Shown here: piece by piece, positions 50,601-62,679 of the stretch
Position numbering within the stretch: position 1 is the stretch's first letter
Layout of the letters: each line of letters opens with the position of its first letter
Source: Anarhynchus alexandrinus
Lineage: Eukaryota; Chordata; Aves; Charadriiformes; Charadriidae
DNA: 64,000 bases
NCBI GenBank assembly: GCA_008711295.1
Contig: VUYV01000102.1
Coordinates: 2,107,541 to 2,171,540, forward strand
Direction: 5' to 3'
Made by a program: the position numbers and the translations under genes
The notes under the pieces: generated by a model
The model's input: only the letters and a program-made list of their open reading frames with translations
Told to the model about the DNA's origin: nothing
The model's database searches: none

Positions 50601-51728
50601 CCTGCTAAGTAGAATTTGTATTTACTGAAAGGTTTGCTTATGGGTTTTTCCTTCAGTGTTTCCAGCTGTGTCATAGTTTAGTAAATTATATCAAAGGTCA
50701 TTAATATTTTTTGTTTGTTTGTTATCTGCTGTAAGTCTACAGACATTTAATTTTAATATTTGTTTTTGAAAGCCTGTTTTCCCTTCTTTATTTCCTGCTG
50801 TGTATGTGAGCAACTGAATAATATTTCAAATGAAAGCTGTTGAAATAATGGAGGGGGTTTCTTCTACTTTTAATCTGTCAGTCTGAAAGTAGTGTCTGTA
50901 ACTCTGGCAATGTTCTGTGAACTTTAATATTCCCTAATAAATAGTACCAAAATCTTTGACTCTCACGAGCATTTCTTTAACTTTCTGCCCAATTGTTTTA
51001 GAAAAATTATTAAATATGCAGCCTTTTTGTCTACAAAATAACCTGATGCCTTGTGTCTGGGGAGTTTGCTCGTGGAAGGAAGACATGGAAAGAAGGGAAA
51101 GGAAGGGAGAAGACATGCAAAAGCCAGAGTAAAATATTAGTTCTGGTATGCATAATATAACTTTGTGCTAAATTTGAATTTACTATAGTAGACATTTCTG
51201 GGACATGAAATATCAGAAAATAGTTCTTTTTTGCTTTCGAAGAGGCAACTAATATAGAGAACCTTTATGACCTTTATGACTCTTACCTGCTTTTTAATTG
51301 AGGAGAACACCCAAATGTTGTCTGCTATTTAAAACCTGGAAAATGATGGAGTTGCTTGGGTGGTTTCTCAAAGGGCTCCATTAAAAATTTATTTTAGTTG
51401 AGGTATTATTAACTTTTCTCTGAAATAAAAATGAATGTGAAGCAATAATTTAACTTTCTATTCCACTCAGCAGGTTGTTTAAAAAAAAATAATCTGATCA
51501 CCAAATAAAATGCAAGATATATCACAGTGAGATTCTTGTTACCTTTACATGTGGCAAGAGTGAGGTTTTTCTCCTTTAACAGATCCACCGCTGCCCTTGT
51601 AAAAACATATTCACTTTAGGAAACCAATTACTATCCTCAAAGCACAGTGAAAATTAGAAGGTCCTGAAACTTTGATGCCAATGGAATTTTTCCTTCTAAG
51701 TCCAAAAGTCCAGACCTGGTCACTAAGG

Positions 51729-51743
51729 AAAAAAAAAAAAAAA
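51729..51743 (+). repeat. Poly(A) run
   Basis: Fifteen consecutive A residues with no recognisable retroposed sequence upstream. Confidence 0.85.
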
Positions 51744-53669
51744 GCTCTTATATGACAATAGTGTCTGTTTCCTATTGACCTGGACATATTTAAATCAATA
51801 ACCCTTGTGATGAGAGGCTTTGTAATCCATTCTCAATATTCTGAATTATTCAATCAATTTAAAATATTTGATTGCTTGCTTCTCATATAATATTTATGAT
51901 ACCTTCCTATGTAACATTATCAATATTCTAGATGCCAGTAAACATGAAGTCTTTTTTTATCAATCATCTGCCAGTAATGCTTTTGATATTCAGCAATGAA
52001 GTTTAATTCTATTTTTTAGTAAAGTCTTAAATAATCCCAGCCTATGATCAACACAAAACCAGAGTTAACCCAGAATGAAAAGTATCAACACTGCAAATAT
52101 GCCACAGGAAATACTCTTGAGGATAATTAAGGAGACCATTAGATATGGAAGGAAGCATAAAGGAAAGAAGTCTGGGTTGTTGGTTTTTTTTTTCTAAATG
52201 TGAATTTTTGTACCTCTTTTCACTGTTATGAAAATGTAATTTTTAATGGAAAACAAATGTAAGAGATACAGGTGTTGTCTTTCTGTTGTGTTTGCAGTCG
52301 TATCCCTGAAGCAAGAAAATTCCCAAGTGGTATTTACAACAGCCCACTTACAGATCAGCAGAAGATCTACATTTAAGAATGTAAGCCACTAAAGATTCTC
52401 GTTGTATCAACTTATAGCCTGATAAATAAGTCTATCTTTAAGCAAAGTCAGAATACAGGAACAAATTTACCAATGTCTTGCAATGCCCAGGCAAAGTGCT
52501 CTATTACCCTCATATTTAGGTTGGGCACTACCTCTTTCTACTGATGTAAGTTAAAAGAAACTAGCTTTGGCTGGCTTCTCTGAAGACCTCAACTTCTTAG
52601 ATGTGCTCTTAGAGTACGCACTGAATTAGACTACTTTTAGCAGAAGAATATTAATTTGGGGGGTTTCTGTGAGATCATGTATTCACCATTAGAGAGCTCA
52701 GCTATTTTGAGACTGGATGCTCTGAACTGCCTCAGAGAAACACGGTCAGTTGTGAAGTGTGATATAAAACATGAGTAATGTCAGAATTTTCAGCATTTCC
52801 AAGTTTAGGTCGGTGCTGGGAAAAGATTTCCATAGTGGGGTATTAAAAACATATTTTGGTGATGTCCTACAGAGAGATAGCAATTCACAAACTTAGTGCT
52901 GTGCTAAATCTGTTCTTTATTGATATCTCTCAGAGACTGAGACGTGTATCAATCATCCCTAAACTTGCTTTTCAGATTTTATCTTTGTGGAGTCAAGTAA
53001 GCGTGCTTACACATGACAAAAATTCTAACTTAAACCAAACGTAAATTCTAGATTTTCTTTCCTTTTTAAAGACATTCTGTAAAGAAAGACTCATGCTATA
53101 TGCCAATGCAATATCATTTCAATCAATTGGAACAAGAAATTAATTTATTCAGTCATCACCTCAACTATTCTTTGTTTTCTTCAAACACAAAAGCCAAATG
53201 AGAGTATCCTAACTACTATTAAACTGAACGAAGTAAGTCTAGTAGGAACTAACTGTAAAACAAACAACTGAGTTACTGTTTGAGCACAGGAAAGACATTT
53301 GAAATACCACTGAGAGAAATTTATTTCAAAGAATTTATTTATGATACAGTGGGTAGGTTGGCAACTACCTGCTGTCTAAGGATTACCAGAATAAATATAG
53401 TATTTCAGGATTTAAAGTCAGATTGGCTTTATGTGTTTCTCAGTTCCACTTCCATTGTGTTCCATCACTTCAACAGCAACACAAAAGGAAAACAGTATAG
53501 CCAGTATTTTGTCACACCACAGCCAAACACTACAATCCAAACACCATGCACAAATACAATGTGCTTGTACAAATACAAGCACAGTAGGCTCAGAAGAAAC
53601 TCTATGGAGGGAGGGAACTTCTGCAATAAATGGTGGGCAAAGAGTTCTACCATAGGATTCAGGATAGGT

Positions 53670-53692
53670 TTATTATTATTATTATTATTTTA
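53670..53692 (+). repeat. (TTA)n microsatellite
   Basis: About seven uninterrupted TTA/ATT units. Confidence 0.9.
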
Positions 53693-54535
53693 AATGTTAT
53701 ACTTAAGTAGATCTAATGTATAGATTTTCTTTACAAAATGAATATTCTGGATTTTGTTTAAGTTAAATCCTATTCATCGAAAAATAATGCCCAATGAAGG
53801 TATGCAAATAAATTCATACACAGTGCAAAAGAACTTTTATTCTAGTCATTGTTTATTATATTTGCAATTTTAACTTTTCCCTACACAGTAATATAGCTCT
53901 GCAGACAGAAAGCATTAGTTCAATCCATTTGAACAGAATTCAAGCAAGTCTGAAAGTACTATATTAAACTATTTATTGTGAAGGGAGGGGAAAATAAGAG
54001 TACCTAGTTTGTTGGACCACCAGGTTTTGGAGAAAAAACAATTTCACTTCTGTCTAGGAAAAACAGTAATGAATGTGTTTTCCAGTGGTGTGGCTCTTTC
54101 AGCTCTAACATGTGCCCTTTTATGCATGCAGGTGTATTGTTTTCTGGAAACTGAAATAAGGAAAGCAAAGTTTTTTGTAAGCAAACATGGAGTTAAGTCT
54201 GAGTGTAAAAATGAGACAATTAGAGATACTACACTGAAATTATTATGTTTCTGTCCCTCTTTAATACAGCAAAGAGAAAAGCAAAAATAAAAGACTTCTC
54301 ACAACTGAGAAAAATTATTAGATAAACACCTAGTTCACATGACTGCTAACAGCCCGTGTCATTGGGTCCTGTTGGCTTGGCTTGACCTGTGGACACCTAT
54401 GTAGAAAGTTTCAGAGATCTTTCCTTTTTAAGAACGTATTTGGTTCTGCACAGATAAAATGGGATTTTGCTCCAAGTGAAGCAAGCAATATGTACAGTTT
54501 GACACAGCCCTGTAACATCAAATTATGTCATAAGT

Positions 54536-54550
54536 AAAAAAAAAAAAAAA
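54536..54550 (+). repeat. Poly(A) run
   Basis: Fifteen consecutive A residues. Confidence 0.85.
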
Positions 54551-56212
54551 GACATCACACTTTAGTGTTATGTTTGTCTCCCTGTTTAAAAACAAAAATG
54601 TATTGCATCGATGAGTTAGGTAAAAAGCTTTTCATAACTCTTTCTTAGCAATATCACTCTGAAATCTATCTATCTCATTTACTATGCAAATATATCATAC
54701 GAATGTATATTACACTCCTAACTTTATGCTTCTATTTTTATTGTGATAATTTTTGTGCATCAGACTTTAATTATGCTCTTATTTACATGCATGTTTTAAA
54801 TCTACGGTTGTTATGAAGATTTAAATCCTTGCCTGAACTTGAACAGCATAGCCTCTAGTTAATTTATATTTTTGAAAGAATTTAGTTTATAAAGTCTATA
54901 GTAAGTTAATATGATATGCATAGAAAATGAATTTGTTCATTCAAGTAGAATTTTCTGCTGAGTTGAGCCCTTTATTTTTCACTCAGTTAACCTTCCATTA
55001 AAATAAAACATCTGAAAAACAGCCAGCAATTTTGTAAGGGCAAGAACAAATATATTTAGAGAACTCGATGCCAGAAAATCCCAATCAAAACAAAACAAAA
55101 AGCCAGGGTTCTGTATTATTTCTTGCTACATGTCTAATTTTAAACAGTGCAACTGATACTGAATCTACTTTAGAAGTCTGAACATTCACCACATAGTTTA
55201 AAGTTGACTGATACAAAATAGCACGTGCTATATGAACGGAGCAATCACAATAGAGAGACAGTTAAAACTTTGGAGGTTTTTTAATGTTTTTAGCAGTATT
55301 TGTATTTTTTATTAACAGAAAAAAAAAGAGAGAGAAAAAGATTAACTTACAAATTAGTAACCTAACAGTAGAAAAGTCAGATTTTATATTCACTTTTGCT
55401 TTTAAACAGACTGCTTCCAGAGGTCCATATTCCTCTTACCTAATTTACCTATGTAACCTTAACCTTCTTAATTCTGAGTTAGTTCTCAGTCTAGTTACTT
55501 CTGAGTCTAGTCACCCCTGGAATTTCTGTTGTCCATGGGGAAAAAATAGTTGTCTTCAATAAACAGAGATATATACCATTCATTTTTTTTTAATGAAAAG
55601 AGAATAAAATCTTCAGGCATTCCATATAACTGCCTAAAATTAGGAAAAAAAATGCATCTTTAATGAAGTTTCTGGGGTAATCGCCACCTGCCCACCAGCA
55701 TGCATTAAATGCAAATGGTACCCATGAAGAAGTAATTACTTGCCAATCCCAGTTTATTGCTCATTACATTCATAACCTTATAAGAACTGTAAAGAGAAAG
55801 CAATATCCAATTAAATATGTTTTCAGGAAATTGTCTTCTCCTCTTTCTCCTCCTCCGGGATACTAAGGAAGAACAAAAATTCTTGTCACAGCAACAAGGA
55901 CAGGCCAACAAATAAGTTCCCAGAACTCTGCTGAACTCTTGCTGAACTCTTACTGATCTCTTCAATGACTATGGATAAGGAAGAGGGAAGAGGTTTCAGG
56001 TCCAGCTGTACAGGGGTTGGAAGACATTTTCAGAACTGCATATGAGAACCAAGGACCTTGATTCTCCAAGAAATTATATTTCAGATGCTTTTTTGGATTC
56101 AAGCACTGTGGCTTCATATCCAATATTTATTGTATTCCAATACCCCCAAAATCTCAAATAACTCAAAGAAACTGTGGTGGGGTGTTTTGTTGTTGTTGTT
56201 TCTTTTTTGGTT

Positions 56213-56244
56213 GGGGGAAGGGGTGCTGGGTGTGGGGGGTGGGG
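56213..56244 (+). other. Strong predicted G-quadruplex motif
   Basis: Five G runs (5, 4, 3, 6 and 4 bases) are separated by loops of 2, 4, 3 and 1 bases, in a G/T-rich stretch that begins with a TTG repeat. This is the strongest quadruplex pattern in the window. Confidence 0.65.
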
Positions 56245-57010
56245 TGTGTATGTGTGTATTTCTTGTTCTAGCAGGATCTGAAATGCCTTGAACATGTCTC
56301 GAACATGTCTCTGAAAGCTCCTAATGAGCTGTCCTGGTTCTGCAATACGACCTTTGCAAAGGCAAGGCCTACTGTTCTGCAGAGTGGCACTTTGTTAATG
56401 GAAGCTCCAAAAAGGTCTGTAGGTGGAGTTTGCTTGTGAGGATCCAATTTCAGAATCCAGGATTAAATTTGCACACCTTAAAAGGTTCAGAAAGATCAGA
56501 TGGCACTCTGTATTGTTAATGCATTTCTGAATGACAACATTTTTATGGCTCATCCATCACTTCTGTTTTCAAAATACTAAGTTCTCTTTTTCTCCTCATA
56601 ACTCGGTTGCAGCCTGTAGATTAGTTAAAGCTTGAGCTATAAAATCTTCCGCCTGTCTTAACCTGTTTCCAGGAACAATATTAATACAAATAATAAATAT
56701 TAATAAGGAAAAGCAGCAAAGATGAGTTAAGCTGAAGACTTTTAAAATTAATGTCTGGCTTTGTAATATTGTAAAGATAAAAAGGTGTACATTGGTGATC
56801 ACTGCAAAACAGCTCAGAACTAACATAGTATCTCTTAAAGGCAAAAATAGAAGTATGAAATACAATGGCATCACCTGAAATGGATTATGGAAAACAACAA
56901 AATGTAACAAAGTAAAAAGACTATGTTCAACCACTTGTTCATTACTGCAGTGCAATTGCAATGCAGAGTAATGCCACAACTAGCACGAGGTTAATAAAAC
57001 AAAACAAAAT

Positions 57011-57456
57011 TCATAGAATCATAGAATCATAGAATGGTTTATGTTGGAAGGGAACTTAAAGGTCATCTAGTTCCAACCTCATTGCCATAGGCAGGGACAC
57101 CTCCCACTAGACCAGGTTGCTCAAAGCCCCATCCAACCTGGCCTTGAATGCCTCCAGGGATGGGGCCTCTACAACTTCCCTGGTCAACATGTTCCAGTGC
57201 CTCACCACCCTCATTCTGAAATTTTTTTCCTAATACCTATTTTAAATCTACCCTCTTCCAGTTTGAAGCCATTACCCCTCATCCTATCACTACATGCCCT
57301 TGTCAAAAGTCCTCTCCAGCCTTCTTGTAGGCATCCTTCAGATACTGGAATGCTGCTATAAGGTGTTCCCAGAGTCTTCTCTTCTCCAGGCTGATCAACC
57401 CCAACTCTCTCAGCCTGTCTTCGTAGGAGAGGTGCTCCAGCCCTCTGATCATCTTA
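57011..57456 (-). mobile_element. CR1 3' end, 5'-truncated copy
   Basis: The left edge has three inverted octamers (TCATAGAA type), followed by the conserved 3' UTR on the minus strand. The end of ORF2 comes next, seen as the reverse complement of the LFSLEKR-type region near 57.38 kb. Similarity stops just after the CCCTCTGATCATCTT block. The copy is about 446 bp. It appears less diverged than the relic at 42.6 kb; divergence was not computed. Confidence 0.95.
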
Positions 57457-58952
57457 AATTAAATCAGTCATCAGATGATTGATGATAATCATCTCTGATC
57501 ATGAATTAAATACCATTTATTAATTCCAAACTAAATTCTGAACACAGTTAATTCAAATAGCAACTTTATATGTCATAGGAGGCGACTTGTCTTCCAGTTG
57601 CTTCTGGAACATAGTGCTGGAGCAAGGTGTAAACATCTTGTCAGATTATGTCTGGCTTCTTTTCCTTCTGATTTAGGGCCCTTTAAGGAAATGTGGTCAG
57701 CATAGCAAGTTCCATTGACTTCACTGAAAGCTACAGATACTAAAAATAGTTCAAATTAGGTTCAAAGAGGTCAATGGATAAAGGGGAAAGTTGTTAAAAA
57801 TTAACATCCATTTCAAACAATGTAAAAACATATTACAAAGGTCACAAACACCTTAGAACATCAGAATATTTTTAATGAACTGTCCTGATTCTGCAAAATT
57901 ATGTATTTTCTTAATGCTTATGTTCTCCATTTTTTCCTTAATCAGTTTTGTTATGGGCTTAGCATTTTTTTGTAGGGACACTTAGGAAAACTTAAGTGTC
58001 TTCAGTTAAATAACCCACGAGAATTTGAATAATTTTAGAGAGAATTTAAAAATATAAGCATGGTTTCTGGTACTAAGAATTTTGTCCTAAATTCTAATTT
58101 AGACTCCTTAGTTCTCTTTTGATTCCAGTCCATATACTTATATCTGGTTTTCTATTTTTAATGAGCATTCTTCATAAAAAGAGAGAAAAATTGTCAATGC
58201 AAAGGAATTCAAGAACAAATTTTCTATTCAAAAGGTACACAGGAAGATTCATACCCATGAAGTTTACTTCCAAGCTTCTTATCCTAAGCTAAACTCCTGT
58301 TACGTCTCTTGAAGCATGTATTTTGAAATATATACATCCTACCATCCTTCTCAGCTACTTTCATTATCAGATCATCATTGCTTCTCAGCACTTAACAATA
58401 AAAAGGTTAATTTTTATATTTCTTTGTTGAAGAAATGTGTGCAAACCATCCACTATCTGCAGATGCTACAGTACTGAAGCCATGAACTGTGTTCTTACTA
58501 TAATGGAAATTATTTTTAAAATATTCCTAGATGTGCTAAGAGAAATGTGGCATTCAGATTTCAATATGTCTAACAAGGGATTTGAAATGAGTGCTTATAC
58601 TGCCAAACATCCGCTTGCAGGTGTGAAAGAACACTGGCGAACCTGGAGACATTTGAATCATCTCTGACCTACAGTTGGCAAAAAAAAAACAAACAAAGAA
58701 ACAGAAACAAACAAATAACGCCAACTGATAACAAACAAACAAACAAACAAACAAAAACAAGAAAACCCAAGACAAAATATGAAAATAGATTTATCCAGAG
58801 GAAAAAGACAGAGGTGAATTATTGTCCCGTATACCTTTTTGAAGAAACATGCATTACTAAGGGCACACAATGTTACCACTGACCCCAGCTCTGTGGAGAA
58901 AAAAAATGTTTGTAGAAGTACATAAAAGAGAAGTCTTGACTTTTCCAATCTT
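57457..58952. other. Non-coding stretch between two CR1 copies
   Basis: No gene is recognised. An inverted repeat (GATGATT, 6-base loop, AATCATC) lies at 57474-57493, and a CAAA-type simple repeat lies near 58.73 kb. Confidence 0.55.
58685..58760 (+). repeat. (CAAA)n simple repeat
   Basis: A-rich sequence with irregular AAACA units becomes a regular CAAA run at about 58729-58758. It explains the Val/Cys/Phe-rich ORFs on the minus strand, which are not called as genes. Confidence 0.85.
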
Positions 58953-59360
58953 TCACAGAATCACAGAATGGTTGAGGTTGAACAGAACCTGTGGAGGTCG
59001 TCTTGTCCAATCCCCATGCTCAAGAAGGACTACCTGGAGCCAGTTACCTAGGACCATGTCTAGACGGATTTTAATCTCTCTAAGGAGGGAGACTCCACAA
59101 CTTCCCCACGCAACTTGTTCTAGTGTTCAGTCACTCTCACAGTAAAAAAATGTTTCCTGATGTTCACAGGGAACCTCCTGTGCTTCAATTTGTGCCCACT
59201 GCCTCTTGAGCACCACTGAAAAGACCCTGACTCAATCTTTTTTGCACCCTCCTTTCTGGTATTTATATATATTAATAAGATCCCCCCCGATCCTTCTCCA
59301 ATCTGAATAGTCCAAGGTTTCTTAGCCTTTCCTCATATATGAAGTGCTCCAGTCCCTTTC
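58953..59360 (-). mobile_element. CR1 3' end, 5'-truncated copy (octamer variant)
   Basis: The left edge reads TCACAGAATCACAGAATGG, a variant of the CR1 octamer. The 3' UTR and the end of ORF2 follow on the minus strand, with AGGACTACCTGGAGCCAGTT and CTCTTGAGCACC blocks in place of those in the 57 kb copy. It belongs to a different CR1 subfamily. Similarity ends after GAAGTGCTCCAGTCCC, at about 59360. Confidence 0.9.
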
Positions 59361-60664
59361 TACAGTGAGTCCACAGGTTAGATAGTGTTTTTGTTGAGAA
59401 ATGAATTATATATACATTCCAAATAGTATTTTAAATACTTTTGACTACCTAGATGATTTAGATCTTAAAGAAAATCCACTCCAGCAAGAATATTATATGT
59501 AAAAAGAAAAGAAAAAAATCCTTTATATCATAGGTTTCTCAGTTGTGAGTGGCAAATTTGTCACCATCTAAGACAGATTTCTTATTTTTATAAAATAATA
59601 ATCTTTTAAATCTGACTTCACGAGGCATCAAAATTTTAAAACATGGTAGCACTCAACTTACATTTAACAGGTAATTCTGTCTTGCGAGTATGGAACAATA
59701 GACAAATGTTAGAACTAACCTGAACTGCAATTCTTTCAGAGTTTTGTTTCTTTGGAGTGACTACAGTAGCTCAGATACTTATTTTGAACTCCTCCCTTAA
59801 TAACTACCTGACTTTACATTGATGGTGCAAAATCTCAGTTCCTCTGGCAATATTCCTACTAACCTCAGTAGGGTCATCATTTCATCCATCAGGTTTCAGG
59901 GTTTTCTTTTTTGGTTTGGATTGGTGTGGTTTTGGGTTTTTTTCACAGGAGTTTAATTCCACACTTCTCATTTGATTTACTTGTAGATATTACTTACCAC
60001 TGAAATCAGGAATTTATTGTTAATACCTTCAAAACTTGGAACCCTAAATTAGAGGTTAGGCTTTTTGAAAACAAAGCTATAAACACTCTCTGCTTCAGTA
60101 TATTTTAGGAATCTCAAATGTAATATTCAATTCTACTTTGGAAAAGTTACTATAGGAAAGAAACTATGGTATGACAACTTTTATTATACACTTATTACAA
60201 AGGAGTTTTTGCAGAGTCATGTGCGTTTATGTCATGAAATGTAATTAATCTGAACTTTTTTCTTCTCTTCCCTTTTAAAACTATCTTTTGGGCTTTCACT
60301 GTCTTCTGAAATCCTATAATAAAAAATTAAAGAAATCATTGGAATATGGTAGTGCAGATTTCTCCCTGAGAAATAAGATAAACAATTGTGTAAGTACTGA
60401 GCAGGACATTGGACAAATAAGTGGTAAAATCAATTTTATCAAATCTCACCCCCCTTCTTAGTGTCTAAGCATGCAAACTGGCTAAAGTAACATCTCACTG
60501 GTACAATATGACCTTCAAAATACTGCTTATACTTTGGTCACAAAGGATACTTATACAATTAATTTCTTCAGATAAATGAATGTGCCTTGTTTATACATAC
60601 TCCAAGGTGAACCAAAGAAAATGGCATGCATAAAGACTAAGCTGCCCAGATGGTCCGTCAACAG
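59361..60664. other. AT-rich non-coding stretch
   Basis: No gene or mobile element was recognised. Confidence 0.6.
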
Positions 60665-60798
60665 TTAATTAAGTGGCAAACACAGAAGTATCTCTGATGC
60701 TGCCAGCAAAACTGCCTGCAGAGTCTGCCATGGGCTCAAATTTAGATTGCTGGAGGAAAATCTTCTGCAGATTGGCATCAGTCTCCTGTGATGCTCAT
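60665..60798 (-). CDS. Candidate terminal exon, partner of 60972-61134, unrecognised
   Basis: On the minus strand a good acceptor (CTGTCTGCTTTTCAG) sits just before 60798. The open frame runs for about 44 codons to TAA at 60665-60667. The exon starts in phase 1, which matches the phase-1 donor after 60972, so joining the two makes a continuous frame across a 173-bp intron. The predicted peptide is Leu/Ser-rich with a CRRFSSSN piece and no recognised domain. An overlapping ORF on the + strand spans the same bases, so strand choice rests only on the splice signals. Confidence 0.18.
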
Positions 60799-60971
60799 CT
60801 GAAAAGCAGACAGAGTAAATTTCATAAGCTACATCTGAAAATGAAAACAAGAGTAAGGGAAGTGCTGTCTGAACATATTGCTAATAATGGGATATGAGTT
60901 TGTCATGCCTGTGTTGCCAAGGTAAATCCAGACCAGAGCAGTAGTGACCAAAGGGAACCAGCAGCTGTTAC

Positions 60972-61134
60972 CTGCTCTCCATGTAAAATGATTTGGTAGT
61001 CTCAGGTTCTCCATACATTTCTTGTACTCATTCCAAAAGAAGCTGGTACTCTTTCCATCAGGTTCGCAGTCAGAGACTTGAATGGACACGTGAACTCCGC
61101 TACCTACCCATTCCTTGGGACAGTCTTTCCAGTG
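60972..61134 (-). CDS. Candidate internal exon, unrecognised
   Basis: The minus-strand frame contains the stretch DCEPDGKSTSFFWNEYKKC and ends at a strong donor (GCAG followed by GTAACA). The 5' end is uncertain. A CTGAC branch-like site and the acceptor ending GGAAAG would start the exon at 61134, just past an in-frame stop. The composition looks protein-like, with several Cys and Trp residues, but I recognise no family. It lies 1.2 kb downstream, on the same strand, of the 62.4 kb candidate. Whether they belong to one gene cannot be told, because that candidate ends in its own stop. Confidence 0.22.
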
Positions 61135-62375
61135 AAAGAGCAGTCAGGTTACGTGTTAAGTTTTTACCTTTGCAGCCAGAACTGAGAGACAGTTCTGCTC
61201 CCTAGAGCTGTCAGAGAAACACCAAGCTGTGTCTTCTCTGTTTCTCTGCTCTTGCAATTTCTGATTTTCATTGACTCCTTCTGCCTTCATTGCTCACCCA
61301 CACTTTACCCATAGTGTCTTGCAAATTCTTACCCTTCCTTATTCAACCTGTAGAATAGTGTTCTAATATTTATTATTAAAAGAGATCAAAGCAAGTTTTT
61401 GGATGGTAGAAGTAAGCTTTGAATATATGTTTCAGATAAACTTTAACTCTTCGCAAAAATTTTTTTCCCTGAAAATATTCCTGCTTTTCCAAGTCATGTA
61501 ATTCCATTGTCAATAAGAAAGCTGAAAATATAGATTGCCACGCATCCAAATGTAAATCTACCCAACCTTGGTTAAATCTGCACGATTATGAAATTTGCAT
61601 TGACTCAGATTCACAGATAAAACCACTAAAAAAATTTTTAGGCAAGTGAAAAGATATGTGAATTGGATAATAAGTGAATTAGGGATTCCTCCTTTGAAAT
61701 TAGCTTCACAAGAGCAGCAATCATAAATATTTTAAAGGCAAGAACTCTTTAGGCTTCTTTAAATATTAATGCAGCAAAGAGACAACATCAAATATCAGTT
61801 AGGAACATATAATATTTCAACTATTAAGATATAAAACTACAAGAAAACCAAATGAAAAACATTGATATGAAACAGCTTGTCATTTTTCATATTTTGCTGT
61901 TCGATTTCTTGCATATTTAATCAAATGTTAATTATTTTTGTCTAATATTTTTCCCTAGATACTGCTTGTTTCCCAAGAATTTGTTCTCTTATGTAATCTT
62001 ACAGAGGTAGTTAGAAAGCCCAGAAAAAGACAGAAGGTTCAAGGTCTGAGATCAAATCACCTTTTCAATTAAGTTATTATGGAGTAGCTGGAAAAAGTAC
62101 AAAAGAAACCATGCCTTTCAAAAAGGAAAGTAAAACAGCTTAATCCGCTTAATTTTGGTCATGAATTTGAATGAGAGAATCAATTCAAGATTAGAATCTT
62201 GTAAAATAGAAAAACATCAATGATCAGTATTCCCAAAAGCTCTTCAAGGCATGCAAAATCATCTGGTGTCCCGTTGCAATGGAGGTACGCTCAACAAAGC
62301 CTAAATAGATACTGTTGTTCTTGAGTTAGAAAAATGTGCTTCCACTCTTTCTACTGCTGCTGTGTCTGGGGGAAT
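61135..62375. other. AT-rich stretch between candidate exons
   Basis: Nothing recognisable is present. If the 62.4 kb candidate is a real last exon, the right-hand part of this stretch would be its 3' untranslated region, but no AATAAA on the minus strand was evident close by. Confidence 0.45.
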
Positions 62376-62679
62376 TCATATAGGCAACACACATGTTCTC
62401 AAGAAAACCACGATATTGGCCACGATACTGAAAGACACAAATATACCCCAGAAGAGCATCAACAAATAATCTTCTATTGAAAGTTCAGTTGTACATGGAG
62501 TTTCAACTCTTCCCAAAAGGCAATCTTTTATATATGGCACTTTTTCAACTTCAACTTGGATGATCCAGGGAAAGCTATTTGCTCTATTTACAGTAAAAGA
62601 GTGAATACTCACAAACCTGGAGCCTGTGTTGGAACATCTGTACTTAGTTTCCATCTGCAAGTACTGCAGCCAATGTATT
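62376..62679 (-). CDS. Candidate terminal coding exon with transmembrane segment, unrecognised
   Basis: This is the best host-exon candidate in the window. On the minus strand a long T-rich tract ends in CTCTAG just before 62679. The frame is then open for about 100 codons to TGA at 62376-62378. The predicted peptide has an extracellular-looking part with three Cys residues (YRCSN, KDCLLG, ETPCTT). A hydrophobic segment follows (LLMLFWGIFVSFSIVANIVVFL), then a short basic/Cys tail (RTCVLPI). The layout fits the C-terminus of a type I single-pass membrane protein. I do not recognise the family. Frames of this length also arise by chance in AT-rich DNA, and no upstream exon was identified before the window ends. 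Confidence 0.3.

Larger units (their letters stand above)
42926..57010. other. Gene desert, AT-rich
   Basis: No gene is recognised. A minus-strand ORF of 127 codons (56596-56979) is rich in Leu, Phe and Ile. It has no family features, and its length is within what AT-rich DNA gives by chance. Simple repeats and two G-quadruplex-type motifs are listed separately. Confidence 0.5.

Noticed and set aside
53280..53693. 137-codon plus-strand ORF
   Set aside because: No domain or splice context is evident, it ends in a TTA microsatellite, and overlapping frames are open on both strands.
56596..56979. 127-codon minus-strand ORF, Leu/Phe/Ile-rich, resembling a multi-pass membrane protein
   Set aside because: The hydrophobic look follows from T-rich sequence. 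No receptor-family motif is present, and an ORF of this length is expected a few times by chance in 64 kb of AT-rich DNA.
58554..58948. Minus-strand ORFs rich in Phe, Val, Cys and Leu
   Set aside because: They are translation of the CAAA-type simple repeat and its A-rich flank.
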